Shown: positions 39,794 through 48,983, counted from the stretch's first letter. The stretch: DNA of 64,000 nt from Hydrogenophaga sp. (GCF_030373245.1 NZ_JAUCZF010000005.1:310001-374000); one strand, 5' to 3'. Translations and numbers: made by a program. The notes: generated by a model from the letters alone, not told the origin.

Positions 39794-41911
39794 ATGAACA
39801 ACCAAAAACTGAAAGTAGGCTTCATAGGTGCGGGCTACATAGCATCTTGGCATGCGAACGCACTGATCGAAACAGGAGTGGCCACCTTGGCTGCGGTCTG
39901 TGACCCTAGCTTAAAGTCGGCCAAGGGCTTGGCCGAATCGTTTGGCGCAAGGGCATACCTGTCGCTGGACGCCATGCTCGAGCAAGAACAGCTGGATGCA
40001 GTTCACGTCTTATCACCTCCCCACCTCCACTGCATGCAGGCATTAGCCGCACTCCATAAAGGATGCCATGTTTTGGTAGAAAAGCCGTTTGCCTTGACCC
40101 CGGAAGAAGCAGCAGAGATGCTGGCGACTTCTGAAAAAGTTCACAAACTGGTGGCGGTCAATCACAATTTTCTTGCGTTGCATTCATACCAAAGGCTCAA
40201 AGATGCCCTGACACAGGGATTGATAGGAAAGGTTCACCGCCTCGAAGCCAACTGGCACTTGCCATTGTCGCCGTTGCGCTCGGGGCCATATGGCCTGTGG
40301 ATGCTGAGATCTAGCTTGAATCTATTGAATGAGATTGGCCCCCATCTATTTGCATTCGTGCAAGATTTGCTAGGTACAATGTCAAATGTGCATATTCGAA
40401 CATCGAAGCCAATTGAGGTTCCTGGCTTGGGCATTCGTCCTCAGTGTTTTTCTATATGCGGGCAAGTTGCGCACACAGACGTACAGCTTTCGATATCGCT
40501 TGTCGAGGGTTTCGAAGACCGGTCGGTGACCCTGCACGGCGTCACAGGGCGTGCCGAGTTGGATTTTGGAGCTGACACCTTCATTTTGCATCGGGGGAAC
40601 TCCAGCGAAATCATTCTAGATCCCTTACTGTCGGCCTTCTCGACCGGCACACAATATTTCAAAGAGGGACTTCGCAACACATGGATTCAGGCTCGCTCAT
40701 TGAACAGAAAGAGTCCGTACGCATTGAGCATGGCGGGCGCCGTTGGTGCCTTTTACGATGCTTTGCGAGAAAACCGACCTTTGGACCGCCGCTTCTCGGG
40801 CGAGTCGGCTGCTTTCGTCTGCCAATCCATTGCTTCTGCCGCAAGCCAATTGGAAAACGAACCCGCACCCATTACATCAGGAGCGGTCGAAACCGAAAAA
40901 ACTGCTAGCTCTAACCGAGAATCAGTGGTGATCATTGGTGGAACAGGGTTCATCGGTCGCTCGCTCACACGACGCCTTGTGAAGGATGGCTATCGCGTCC
41001 GGGTCTTTAGCCGTGGAAACAGTTCGCCCTTCAGCGACTTGGGCCGGACCGTCGAGATGGTCCCTGTCGACCTGTCCAATGCGGACACAATGGCCAGCGC
41101 CATGGCAGGATCGGCTGCCGTCTATCACTTGGCAAAGACAGATGGGCGCACGTGGGAGGATTACTTGGAGAACGACGTGAAAGTGACTGGCCAGATCGCA
41201 GAAGCAGCTCTTAAGGCTGGCGTGCGTCGGTTCATCTATACCGGCACCATCGCGTCCTACGATGCCTCTGACGCGACGAAAGTCATTGATGAGTCCACGA
41301 TGTTCGGGCCAATGGAGTCCCGGCAACTTTACGGTCGATCAAAGGCGGCCTGCGAAGAGTTGTTGATGGCGGCCTGCAAGACGAAAGGTCTGCCCCTGGT
41401 CATTGCAAGACCGGGGATCGTCATTGGCCCCGGTGGCCCACTGCAGCACTGGGGTATCGGCCGGTGGAACGGGTCGTCGGCGGTGAAGATGTGGGGACGT
41501 GGCAACAACCCGCTTCCGCTGGTGCTGATCGATGATGTGAGCGATGGACTGGTGCGTTTGCTGGATCACGAAAGCGTTGTGGGTGAGTCGTTCAATCTTG
41601 TTGGTGATCCCAAATTGTCGGCCAAAGGGTATTTCGACATGATTTTCAAACTCACGGGGTCACGCATACGAACCAAACCAGGCAGTCTTGAACTGATGTT
41701 CGTGACCGAGTGGGTAAAGTACCTTCTGAAGCGACATGTTCTCAGAAAGGCCAACCTCGGTCGGCCTTCCCGGGCCGACTGGAAGTCACGCGCCCACCTT
41801 TCAAAGTTCTCCAACCAAAAGTCCAAGACCGTCCTCGGATGGAAACCCCTGGAAGACCCTGATCAACTGATGGAAAAGGCGATTCTCCACAGACAGTTCT
41901 TTGGCTATTGA
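39794..41911 (+). CDS. Fused Gfo/Idh/MocA oxidoreductase and NAD-dependent epimerase/dehydratase
   Basis: A 705-residue two-domain protein. Residues 1-365 are a Gfo/Idh/MocA dehydrogenase (KVGFIGAGYIASWHANAL, then VLVEKPFALTPEEAAEM with the EKP motif near residue 96). Residues about 375-700 are an extended SDR: VVIIGGTGFIGRSLTRRLV, FIYTGTIASYDASD and the catalytic YGRSK (near residue 513). A Glu/Thr/Ser-rich linker joins them. Together they could oxidise and then reduce, epimerise or dehydrate a nucleotide sugar for the glycan. I chose the ATG at 39794; the frame is open upstream inside the GT2 gene. A stop at 41911 is followed 3 nt later by another possible start. Confidence 0.87.
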   Translation: MNNQKLKVGFIGAGYIASWHANALIETGVATLAAVCDPSLKSAKGLAESFGARAYLSLDAMLEQEQLDAVHVLSPPHLHCMQALAALHKGCHVLVEKPFALTPEEAAEMLATSEKVHKLVAVNHNFLALHSYQRLKDALTQGLIGKVHRLEANWHLPLSPLRSGPYGLWMLRSSLNLLNEIGPHLFAFVQDLLGTMSNVHIRTSKPIEVPGLGIRPQCFSICGQVAHTDVQLSISLVEGFEDRSVTLHGVTGRAELDFGADTFILHRGNSSEIILDPLLSAFSTGTQYFKEGLRNTWIQARSLNRKSPYALSMAGAVGAFYDALRENRPLDRRFSGESAAFVCQSIASAASQLENEPAPITSGAVETEKTASSNRESVVIIGGTGFIGRSLTRRLVKDGYRVRVFSRGNSSPFSDLGRTVEMVPVDLSNADTMASAMAGSAAVYHLAKTDGRTWEDYLENDVKVTGQIAEAALKAGVRRFIYTGTIASYDASDATKVIDESTMFGPMESRQLYGRSKAACEELLMAACKTKGLPLVIARPGIVIGPGGPLQHWGIGRWNGSSAVKMWGRGNNPLPLVLIDDVSDGLVRLLDHESVVGESFNLVGDPKLSAKGYFDMIFKLTGSRIRTKPGSLELMFVTEWVKYLLKRHVLRKANLGRPSRADWKSRAHLSKFSNQKSKTVLGWKPLEDPDQLMEKAILHRQFFGY

Positions 41912-41914
41912 TCC

Positions 41915-42085
41915 ATGAATTCACCAAACCCACGTTTGTTTCCAAGTTTGGATCTCAACGCTCCCAACCTGACAATAGTTCGCTCAGACACCGCCTGGCC
42001 AGGAGCGGTCCTCGCTTGCTTTGGCTCGAAGGAGCCTGGGTTGGTGTACTTGTGCGACGAAATCGTACAGGCGCAAGTCTGGTGA
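41915..42085 (+). CDS. Possible 56-residue small protein
   Basis: ATG at 41915, 3 nt after the fusion gene's stop, gives MNSPNPRLFPSLDLNAPN... ending LVYLCDEIVQAQVW before TGA at 42083. It fills the gap to the membrane-protein gene with 9 nt to spare, so spacing fits an operon member. No clear SD, no homology I recognise and no conserved motif. It could equally be chance. Confidence 0.3.
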   Translation: MNSPNPRLFPSLDLNAPNLTIVRSDTAWPGAVLACFGSKEPGLVYLCDEIVQAQVW

Positions 42086-42094
42086 GCCCGGACT

Positions 42095-42670
42095 ATGCGC
42101 TCCGCTTGGATCGGCACTTGGTCGCCCGGCATTGGCGACCCGACCATCGGCGGCTGGGTCACCGTGGCGCTCTATGCATGGGGTGCATGGGCCTGCCTGC
42201 GTGTGTTGCAGCGAGCACGGCGAGGCTGCATCTTCTTGAATGACAATGAGCGTGTTATATGGCGCTTGCTGATGGTTGGGATGATTGCGCTGGGGATCAA
42301 CAAACAGTTGGACCTTCAGTCAGCCATGACCGAGTTGGCGAGAATCCTGGCTTTTCAACAGGGATGGTATGAAAATCGGCGGCAGTATCAAGAAGCGTTC
42401 ATCGCTGCTGTGCCGGTGGTGGGCCTGACGATCCTGGCGGCAATCAGCCTTTTGGTCTGGAATGCGCACGCGGCCACTCGGTGGGCTTGCGCAGGTGCCG
42501 CAGCCCTGGTCATTTTCGTTGCCCTCAGGGCAGTTTCGTTTCACCATGTGGACGAGATGCTCGGCTGGCGTATGGGGGGGGTACCTTTGAACTGGGTGTT
42601 GGAAATGGGCTCATTGCTGGTGATCGGATGGGGAGCGCACACGAGGGCCAGTACCCCTGCAAGGATATGA
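42095..42670 (+). CDS. Hypothetical multi-pass membrane protein
   Basis: A 191-residue protein with about five membrane helices (around WVTVALYAWGAWACLRVL, RLLMVGMIALGINK, AFIAAVPVVGLTILAAISLL, WACAGAAALVIFVALRAV and NWVLEMGSLLVIGWG). Between helices 2 and 3 is a hydrophilic loop (TELARILAFQQGWYENRRQY). I do not recognise a characterised family. The stop overlaps the ATG of the GT4 gene (ATGA), so it is co-translated with the polysaccharide genes and probably serves that pathway. ATG at 42095. Confidence 0.7.
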   Translation: MRSAWIGTWSPGIGDPTIGGWVTVALYAWGAWACLRVLQRARRGCIFLNDNERVIWRLLMVGMIALGINKQLDLQSAMTELARILAFQQGWYENRRQYQEAFIAAVPVVGLTILAAISLLVWNAHAATRWACAGAAALVIFVALRAVSFHHVDEMLGWRMGGVPLNWVLEMGSLLVIGWGAHTRASTPARI

Positions 42671-43872
42671 GGGTTGCCTATTTCATCAATCAGTACCCGA
42701 AAGTCAGCCACAGCTTCATTCGGCGGGAGATCCTGGCGCTAGAACGTCAGGGTGTGGAGGTGGTCCGGTTTGCCCTACGAGGCTGGGGCGATCAACTCGT
42801 GGACGCCGAGGATCAGGACGAGCAGGCCAAGACCTTTTATGTTCTGCGCAGAGGGTGGTCGGGTCTGATCGGTGCCTTGCTGGGACAAATGGTTCGAACG
42901 CCAGTCGCCCTTGTGCGTGCGCTCTCCTTGGTTTGGCGAATGAGTCGGGGGTCCAGCCGTCCCCTGCCCTTTCATCTGGCCTATTTAGCGGAGGCTTGCT
43001 GGGTACTGGCTCGCCTGCGCACCCATCCTGTGCACCATGTCCACGCCCACTTTGGGACGAACTCAACCGAGGTCGTCATGCTCGCCCGCGCGATAGGAGG
43101 ACCACCCTACTCCTTCACGGTTCACGGGCCGGAGGAGTTCGATCAGCCGGCTGCACTCCATCTGCGCGACAAGATTGAAAGTGCAGCGTTCGTGGTCGCC
43201 ATCAGTTCCTACGGACGCAGCCAGCTGTACCGGTGTGTCAGTCATGAGCACTGGGACAAGATTCACGTGGTGCATTGCGGCCTGGACAAAGGCTTCCATA
43301 AGGGGGCAGAGACCGCACTTTTCCTCGACACGCCCCGCCTGGTTTGCGTCGGCAGACTGTGCGAACAAAAGGGCCAGCTCCTGCTGGTGCAAGCCGCGCG
43401 GATGCTGAAAGAAAGAGGTGCTTCCTTTGAGCTGGTTCTGGCCGGTGATGGTGAAATGAGATCCGAGGTGGAGCAGATGGCCATCCAGTTTGGTCTGAAG
43501 CAATGGGTTCGCATCACCGGATGGATCAGCAGCCAGCAAGTGCGCGAAGAGCTTCAGGCAGCCAGGGCCATGGTCCTGCCCAGTTTTGCCGAAGGCCTGC
43601 CCGTGGTCATCATGGAGGCCATGGCGCTGGGACGTCCCGTTGTAAGCACCATGGTGGCCGGGATCCCAGAGCTGGTGCGCCATGGTGTCGATGGGTGGCT
43701 GATCCCGGCAGGCGACGTCGATGCGCTGGCCGAGGTCCTGGCCGAGGTGCTGGAAAGCGACGTCTCCAGGCTTCAGGAAATGGGCCGCGCGGGCCGACAG
43801 CGGGTCCATGTTCGACACGATATCGACGTGGAAGCTGCCAAGCTGGTGCAGCTTTTCCGGGGTGTTGCGTGA
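42667..43872 (+). CDS. GT4-family glycosyltransferase (colanic-acid/WcaL-like)
   Basis: A 401-residue GT-B enzyme. The N-terminal domain begins RVAYFINQYPKVSHSFIRRE and has VHHVHAHFGTNSTEVVMLAR and YSFTVHGPEEFD; the C-terminal nucleotide-sugar domain has RLVCVGRLCEQKG and the E-x7-E motif FAEGLPVVIMEAMALGRPVV. This layout is typical of retaining enzymes such as WcaL/AmsK. The ATG at 42667 overlaps the stop of the membrane-protein gene, and the stop overlaps the next gene's GTG. Role: adding a sugar to the repeat unit. Confidence 0.9.
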   Translation: MRVAYFINQYPKVSHSFIRREILALERQGVEVVRFALRGWGDQLVDAEDQDEQAKTFYVLRRGWSGLIGALLGQMVRTPVALVRALSLVWRMSRGSSRPLPFHLAYLAEACWVLARLRTHPVHHVHAHFGTNSTEVVMLARAIGGPPYSFTVHGPEEFDQPAALHLRDKIESAAFVVAISSYGRSQLYRCVSHEHWDKIHVVHCGLDKGFHKGAETALFLDTPRLVCVGRLCEQKGQLLLVQAARMLKERGASFELVLAGDGEMRSEVEQMAIQFGLKQWVRITGWISSQQVREELQAARAMVLPSFAEGLPVVIMEAMALGRPVVSTMVAGIPELVRHGVDGWLIPAGDVDALAEVLAEVLESDVSRLQEMGRAGRQRVHVRHDIDVEAAKLVQLFRGVA

Positions 43873-44756
43873 CGCCCGCGCCAGGAACCGATGCGCGTGC
43901 GCCCATGGCATCCGCGCCAGAGCGCCCCAGGCTCACCATCATCGTTCCAGCCAACAATGAAGAGGCTTACCTGGCCAGTTGCCTTCGGGCGCTGATGGCT
44001 TCGGAACCAGCAGCTGGTGAAGTACAGGTGTTGGTGGTAGCCAACGCCTGCACCGACAACACGGTTGAAGTGGCTCGGGCGTTTGAATCCGATGCAAGCC
44101 GAATCGGTTGGACCATGCAGGTCATTGACCTTGCTCAGCCGGGCAAGCTCAATGCTCTCAACGTCGGCGACGATATGGCCACAGGCGAGCTCCGTGTCTA
44201 CCTCGATGCCGACGTACTGGTGAGCCCGCCACTGGTGCGCATGGTGTTCGCTGAACTGACTGCCACTTCCTCTCCGCGCTACGCCAGCGGCACTCCACGC
44301 ATATCGCCAGCGAAGTCCTTGGTGACCCGTGCCTACGCGCGATTCTGGCAAATGCTCCCCTTTGCTCGCAGTGAGGCCCCGGGCTTTGGCTTTTTCGCGG
44401 TGAACGCTGCGGGACGGGCTCGCTGGGGCCGTTTCCCGAACATCATCTCCGACGACACCTATGTGCGCCTACTATTTGCACCGCACGAACGCAAAGGCGT
44501 GCAAGCCACTTACGAATGGCCGATGGTGGAAGGATTCAACCGACTGGTGCGAGTCAGACGCAGACAGGATCAGGGTGTGAAAGAAATCGTTCACAAGTGG
44601 CCCGAACTGATGCGCAACGAAGGCAAGTCGGCAACTGGCCCTGGTGACTTGTTGCTGCTGGCACTCAAGGCCCCTTGGGGATTTCTGGTTTATGCAGCAG
44701 TGGGGATTGCGGTTCGCTCACGGAGAGCCTCCGACCAGTGGACGCGCGGACGATGA
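43869..44756 (+). CDS. GT2-family glycosyltransferase
   Basis: A 295-residue GT-A glycosyltransferase: LTIIVPANNEEAYLASCLRA, VQVLVVANACTDNTVEVARA, a GELRVYLDADVLVS metal-binding DxD, FGFFAVNAAGRARWGRFPNI and IISDDTYVRLLF, where the D-D pair resembles the catalytic ED motif. A C-terminal hydrophobic segment (LLLLALKAPWGFLVYAAVGIA) suggests membrane contact. The GTG at 43869 overlaps the stop of the GT4 gene (GTGA); an in-frame ATG at 43905 is the alternative. It could be followed by a small overlapping frame at 44753. Confidence 0.87.
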   Translation: MTPAPGTDARAPMASAPERPRLTIIVPANNEEAYLASCLRALMASEPAAGEVQVLVVANACTDNTVEVARAFESDASRIGWTMQVIDLAQPGKLNALNVGDDMATGELRVYLDADVLVSPPLVRMVFAELTATSSPRYASGTPRISPAKSLVTRAYARFWQMLPFARSEAPGFGFFAVNAAGRARWGRFPNIISDDTYVRLLFAPHERKGVQATYEWPMVEGFNRLVRVRRRQDQGVKEIVHKWPELMRNEGKSATGPGDLLLLALKAPWGFLVYAAVGIAVRSRRASDQWTRGR

Positions 44757-44983
44757 AGCCTGATCGGAGTTTCTCAATCGGGCCAGCGGGAAATGCGTGT
44801 CGAAAAGGGTCGAGGCGTTGGCGAGAGCTGCTGCTGAATTCATCGCCGGCTTTGGCAACCCCACGCTTCAACCAGCCGCGCGGGCTGGCGCGGATCCTCT
44901 GCCTATTCACATGTCAAGGTTATGATGATCCGGACTCGGAAAGCGAGACTTTCATGAAATTTCAAGTCAATGTCGTTCGATAG
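44753..44983 (+). CDS. Possible 76-residue protein overlapping the GT2 stop
   Basis: ATG at 44753 overlaps the GT2 stop (ATGA), giving MKPDRSFSIGPAGNACRKGS... to TAG at 44981. The composition is basic with no recognised motif, and there is no obvious homologue in memory. The overlap is the only support. It may be a truncated gene or chance; the next real gene starts at 45071. Confidence 0.22.
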   Translation: MKPDRSFSIGPAGNACRKGSRRWRELLLNSSPALATPRFNQPRGLARILCLFTCQGYDDPDSESETFMKFQVNVVR

Positions 44984-45070
44984 GGAGTTGCTAGCACCAC
45001 CCTATCGGTCCATTCGGGAATAGAAGAACTCGGGTGAGGTAATTTCTCGCCAGACGGAAAGGCTTACACA

Positions 45071-46375
45071 TTGATTTCGTCTTCCAACCGCACTCGCGTC
45101 CTGGTGATCGCTGAAGCGGCGAACCCAGAGTGGGTGTCGGTGCCCTTGGTCGGATGGTCCATGGCCCAAGCCCTGGCGAAGCAAGCCGATGTTCACATCG
45201 TGACGCAATTGCGCAACCGGGAAGCTTTCCAGCGTGCAGGTCTGGTCGAGGGAAAGGACTTCACTGCGATTGACTCGGAGGCCATTGCCCGCCCTCTTTG
45301 GAAGATCAGCCAGATCCTGACGGGTGGCGGCGGCCAGGGCTGGACCATACAGCAGGCCATGAGTTTTTTGAGCTACCCCTACTTCGAACACCTCGTTTGG
45401 AAACTATTCGGTGATCGGTTGAAGAGCGGTGAGTTCGACGTGGTCCACCGCATTACCCCGCTCTCCCCGGTTCTGCCAAGTCCAATCGCCTCCAAATGCC
45501 GTCGCATAGGGGTGCCTTTTGTCCTTGGTCCGATCAATGGCGGCGTGCCTTGGCCTAAAGGCTTTGAGAAGGAAATGAGGCGCGAGAAGGAATGGCTTTC
45601 CAAACTCAGGGGAGCCTATCGGTTCCTGCCTGGAAGAGCAGGAACCCTGCGGGCCGACGCCATCCTGGTCGGGTCACGTTACGCCATGTCCGAGTTGCCC
45701 TCGCACCACCTTGCAAGATGTATCTACCTGCCTGAAAACGGGGTTGATCCTACTCGGTTTCATGGAGCGGCCTCACATGCGGCGGGGCCCTTGCGAGCCT
45801 GTTTCATCGGGCGTCTTGTTCCTCTGAAAGGCGTGGACATGCTGCTCAACGCTGCCGAACCACTGCTCCGGGGAGGTCGCATGACACTGGACATCATCGG
45901 TGACGGACCCATGATGTCCGACCTCAAACAGCAGGCCAAGGTCCTGCCTGGCGTTGTGTTTCATGGCTGGAAATCTCATCAGGAAGTTCAGGACATTGCG
46001 TCAACGTGTTCAGCGTTGGCTTTTCCCTCGATCCGGGAGTTTGGTGGCGGGGCGGTACTTGAGGCCATGGCGTTGGGCCTGTGTCCAATCGTTCTTGACT
46101 ATGCAGGTCCCGCAGAACTGGTGACTCCTGCAACGGGATATAAAGTGCCGATGGGCAATCGTGATCAGGTGGTGGCCGGATTGCGAAAGCAATTGATCCA
46201 TTGCGCTGATCACCCCCTAGAAGTGAAGGAACTGGGGGACCATGCTCGTGCAAGGGTTCAATCGCTGTTCACCTGGGAAGCAAAGGCCTCACAGGTGACC
46301 CAAATCTATGACTGGGTGCGCCGAAGGCGTGAGGACAAACCATCTTTTTTCCCCCTGCCCGTCGATCCTTCGTGA
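45071..46375 (+). CDS. GT4-family glycosyltransferase (paralogue A)
   Basis: A 434-residue GT-B enzyme: RVLVIAEAANPEWVSVPLVG, VVHRITPLSPVLPSP, then GPINGGVPWPKGFEKE, RACFIGRLVPLKGVDMLLNA, LDIIGDGPMMSDL and the EX7E region IREFGGGAVLEAMALGLCP. It starts with TTG at 45071, preceded by GGAAAGG 8 nt upstream; no ATG is available before residue 29. It is closely related over its whole length to the minus-strand gene at 47555-48886. The substrate is unknown. It is convergent with the PIG-L gene, 48 nt away. Confidence 0.88.
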   Translation: MISSSNRTRVLVIAEAANPEWVSVPLVGWSMAQALAKQADVHIVTQLRNREAFQRAGLVEGKDFTAIDSEAIARPLWKISQILTGGGGQGWTIQQAMSFLSYPYFEHLVWKLFGDRLKSGEFDVVHRITPLSPVLPSPIASKCRRIGVPFVLGPINGGVPWPKGFEKEMRREKEWLSKLRGAYRFLPGRAGTLRADAILVGSRYAMSELPSHHLARCIYLPENGVDPTRFHGAASHAAGPLRACFIGRLVPLKGVDMLLNAAEPLLRGGRMTLDIIGDGPMMSDLKQQAKVLPGVVFHGWKSHQEVQDIASTCSALAFPSIREFGGGAVLEAMALGLCPIVLDYAGPAELVTPATGYKVPMGNRDQVVAGLRKQLIHCADHPLEVKELGDHARARVQSLFTWEAKASQVTQIYDWVRRRREDKPSFFPLPVDPS

Positions 46376-46423
46376 CCGTTGCCCGTTGCCAGTTGCCCGA
46401 GGCAACTTTCGAAGGCGGCGGGC

Positions 46424-47176
46424 TCAGACGTTGTTCATCTCATCGGCCAAAACACAGAATCGTTTGGCATCAGAAACGTAGAACGCTTCGGCGTGTTTCA
46501 CGTTGACCCGGAGTCCTCGGTAGCAGTTGAGCCCGAGAATGCCCTCCGTGTAGTGCAGTCCGGCAGTCTGTGAGGCGTAGATTTCGATCATCTGCCGCTT
46601 TTTCGCCTCAACCGTCGAGATGTCAACAGCCACATTGGGCCAGAGCGGAGACCACACTTCAAAACACCAAACTTCGCCTTGCCAGCCAGCCGCGCGAATG
46701 GCGAGGGCAACACCTTGGGCTACAGCGGCGTGATCACGGTGATGGTCACTCACAAACGGGCAGAAAATCTGCTCTGGGGCGTATTCACGCAAGTGACGAG
46801 CAAGCCCCTCAGCCAACTGAGCTTCGAAGTGCGACATCCGACCATCTGGCAAGTTCAGCCAGTCCAACTGAGCGAATCCCATTTCTAACGCTGCTTGCTT
46901 CGCCTCTGCCTTGCGCACAGCATCCACCTCGGCTGTCGCTCCAGCGGCGCAAAAGACCACGGCTACTTCGCTGCCCAACTCACGATGCAATAACAGAGCG
47001 CCTCCAGCACCGATGACATCGTCGTCCATGTGCGGCGCCACAACCAGAACGCGCGCTTTTTCAACCGGCCTTAAAACCAGCGACATACGATGGGTCACGC
47101 GATGCATTCGGCGCAGCAAACGCAATGCCGTCATCTCACGAATTCCGCGCAGCAAGGCCAGTGTAGGTTGAATCAA
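46424..47176 (-). CDS. PIG-L/LmbE-family deacetylase
   Basis: A 250-residue metal-dependent deacetylase acting on N-acetylated amino sugars. Metal-site motifs: VVAPHMDDDVIGAGG (the AHPDDE-type signature) and SDHHRDHAAV near the middle. The frame is open upstream to a GTG at 47206, but the TTG at 47176 has a strong AAGGGGGAGG just upstream, so I prefer it; an ATG at 47134 is another option. It lies between the two GT4 paralogues and could deacetylate a GlcNAc-like residue of the glycan repeat. Confidence 0.85.
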   Translation of the reverse strand: MIQPTLALLRGIREMTALRLLRRMHRVTHRMSLVLRPVEKARVLVVAPHMDDDVIGAGGALLLHRELGSEVAVVFCAAGATAEVDAVRKAEAKQAALEMGFAQLDWLNLPDGRMSHFEAQLAEGLARHLREYAPEQIFCPFVSDHHRDHAAVAQGVALAIRAAGWQGEVWCFEVWSPLWPNVAVDISTVEAKKRQMIEIYASQTAGLHYTEGILGLNCYRGLRVNVKHAEAFYVSDAKRFCVLADEMNNV

Positions 47177-47554
47177 AAGCACCTCCCCCTTTCCTACAAA
47201 GCCCACAGTCTACCTCTGTGCATTTCAATCCAAGAAGGCACGCAAACAACCCAAAACCTCTGGGTAGGGTTAAAAACTCTCGCCGAGCAGGGTATGGCTT
47301 CTGTGGGATGAGGTGCCACTCGCCAATTCCAGCTGAGCCTGGAGGGTTCGCCTAAATTCAGAGCGTGGCGCATCGCCGCAAGATCAAAGCTGGCAAGGGT
47401 TCGCCCTACGCTGATCTTGTCGTTCGTCTGACCACGGCTACTGAGGTTGGTGGACGACATGAGTCTGTCCGGTCAGGTCGGGGCAGGTCAAGGTCAAGTC
47501 GTTGGCAGTGCGCTCCCTCCTAGGTGCTTTTCCGGGTGGGTGCAGCAATCGCGC
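47177..47554. other. Gene-free stretch between the PIG-L and GT4 genes
   Basis: 378 nt with no convincing coding region. Both strands have open frames of 80-100 codons, but their translations look random. A direct-repeat-like run GGTCAGGTCGGGGCAGGTCAAGGTCAAG lies at about 47472-47499. Nothing I can assign to an IS or RNA gene; the TTG start and SD of the PIG-L gene are at its left edge. Confidence 0.4.
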
Positions 47555-48886
47555 CTAGAGCTGCCTTTTTTGCGATTCGGCACTATCGGGCAAAGAGGTT
47601 CGGGTGAGCAGCAAATCCTGATCACGAAGGTTATCGAGGGTGGCGTAAAGGGCAACGATCTGTCGAGCCTTGACTGGCCAAATGAACCTTTGCTGGACGT
47701 GAGTTCGCGCCCCAGCAGACCGTTCGTGTACTTCTGCGCGTGATGTCACGAGGCGGGTAAGAACGGTTCGAAATCCTGCAACGACTTCATCACGAGACCC
47801 TAAGGGAACTTTGAACCCAGTTTCCGTGGTTACCAATTCCCCTGGACCAGCGTAATCAACCACGACAGGCACCACGCCAAGCGCCATGGCTTCAAGCACG
47901 ACCCCTCCACCGAACTCCCTGATACTCGGGAACGCCAAAATGTCGCACTGGCACAGAATGTCTTGCACCTTCTCATTCGGCACCCAGCCATGAAAGGTCA
48001 CGACCGACCAGAGATCATGATGTTGCACGAATGAACGCAACGCTTCCATCATCGGCCCATCCCCAATGACATCGATGGTCATAGATCCGACGCGCAGCAA
48101 CTCCAGCGCTGACTGAAGCAACATGTCTGGCCCTTTGTAGGGAACCAGTCTGCCGACAAAAGCCGCACGCAAAGGGCCGTCGTCGCGCCTCTGAACAGAT
48201 TGAGAGAAACGCTCTGGATCCACCCCGTTCTCGGGCATGTAGATGTATTTGTCACGATACCTTGTAGGCAGGTCGCTCAGTGTGAATTGCGAGCCCACCA
48301 GAACCCTGGTCGCACAGCGGTAGGTCTCTGAGATGCCAGGCAGCAACCGGTAGGCAGACCGCACATAGGACAGCCACTCCTTTTCCCGGCGACGCTCTCT
48401 GCCAAACGCTCTGGGCCAGGGCACACCTCCGTTGAGCGGGCCAAGGACAAACGGAACTCCCGCTTGAGCACAGCGCATGGCCAGGGAACTGGGTGCTGTC
48501 GGAGTCAGGGGCGTGATCCGGTGGACAACACAAAACTCTCCCGCTTGGATCCTGGACCCGAACTGCTTCCAGACCAGATGCTCGAAATAGGGGTAGACGA
48601 GGCTGGACAACGCAGTGCGCGTCGTCCAGCCAACGCCCTGCCCGCCGCGCAGCCATTTCGAAAGCTTCCAGAACGGGCTCTCAATAGCTTCCGAATCGAT
48701 AGCGGTGAAATCCACGCCCTCCCGCAAGCCAGCCCTGAGAAAAGCGTCCCGATTGCGGGTCTGGGTCACGATGTGTGCATCGATCTCTTTGGCGATCGCT
48801 GAGCACAGTGACCATCCGATCAAGGGAACGCTAGTCCATTCGGGGTTGGCTGACTCAGCAATCAGCAGCGCGCGACGGCAGATCAT
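47555..48886 (-). CDS. GT4-family glycosyltransferase (paralogue B)
   Basis: A 443-residue GT-B enzyme, full-length relative of the plus-strand gene at 45071-46375. Shared features: ALLIAESANPEWTSVPLIGW, FTAIDSEAIESPFWKLSK, VVHRITPLTPTAPSS, GPLNGGVPWPRAFGRE, AAFVGRLVPYKGPDMLLQSA, IDVIGDGPMMEAL and IREFGGGVVLEAMALGVVPV. It has an added C-terminal 20-odd residues. I use the ATG at 48886; a TTG at 48895 is in frame. It follows the WecG/TagA gene on the same strand, 97 nt downstream of it. Likely adds a sugar to the same glycan. Confidence 0.88.
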   Translation of the reverse strand: MICRRALLIAESANPEWTSVPLIGWSLCSAIAKEIDAHIVTQTRNRDAFLRAGLREGVDFTAIDSEAIESPFWKLSKWLRGGQGVGWTTRTALSSLVYPYFEHLVWKQFGSRIQAGEFCVVHRITPLTPTAPSSLAMRCAQAGVPFVLGPLNGGVPWPRAFGRERRREKEWLSYVRSAYRLLPGISETYRCATRVLVGSQFTLSDLPTRYRDKYIYMPENGVDPERFSQSVQRRDDGPLRAAFVGRLVPYKGPDMLLQSALELLRVGSMTIDVIGDGPMMEALRSFVQHHDLWSVVTFHGWVPNEKVQDILCQCDILAFPSIREFGGGVVLEAMALGVVPVVVDYAGPGELVTTETGFKVPLGSRDEVVAGFRTVLTRLVTSRAEVHERSAGARTHVQQRFIWPVKARQIVALYATLDNLRDQDLLLTRTSLPDSAESQKRQL

Positions 48887-48983
48887 GGCGACCAAGGGGG
48901 CGACTAGAGGGAACTGTTCAGGGCGTGGTTCAAGATTTCAGAACCCTTTCCCGAATGCCTTTAGTCCATTGCTCCGAGTTCGC

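Noticed and set aside
42481..42666. Upstream extension of the GT4 gene at 42667
   Set aside because: It overlaps the membrane-protein gene in another frame; the ATGA overlap and the family-like start place the true ATG at 42667.
47194..47460. An 88-codon minus-strand frame in the gap between PIG-L and GT4 genes
   Set aside because: No motif, no SD, random-looking composition; not supported as a gene.
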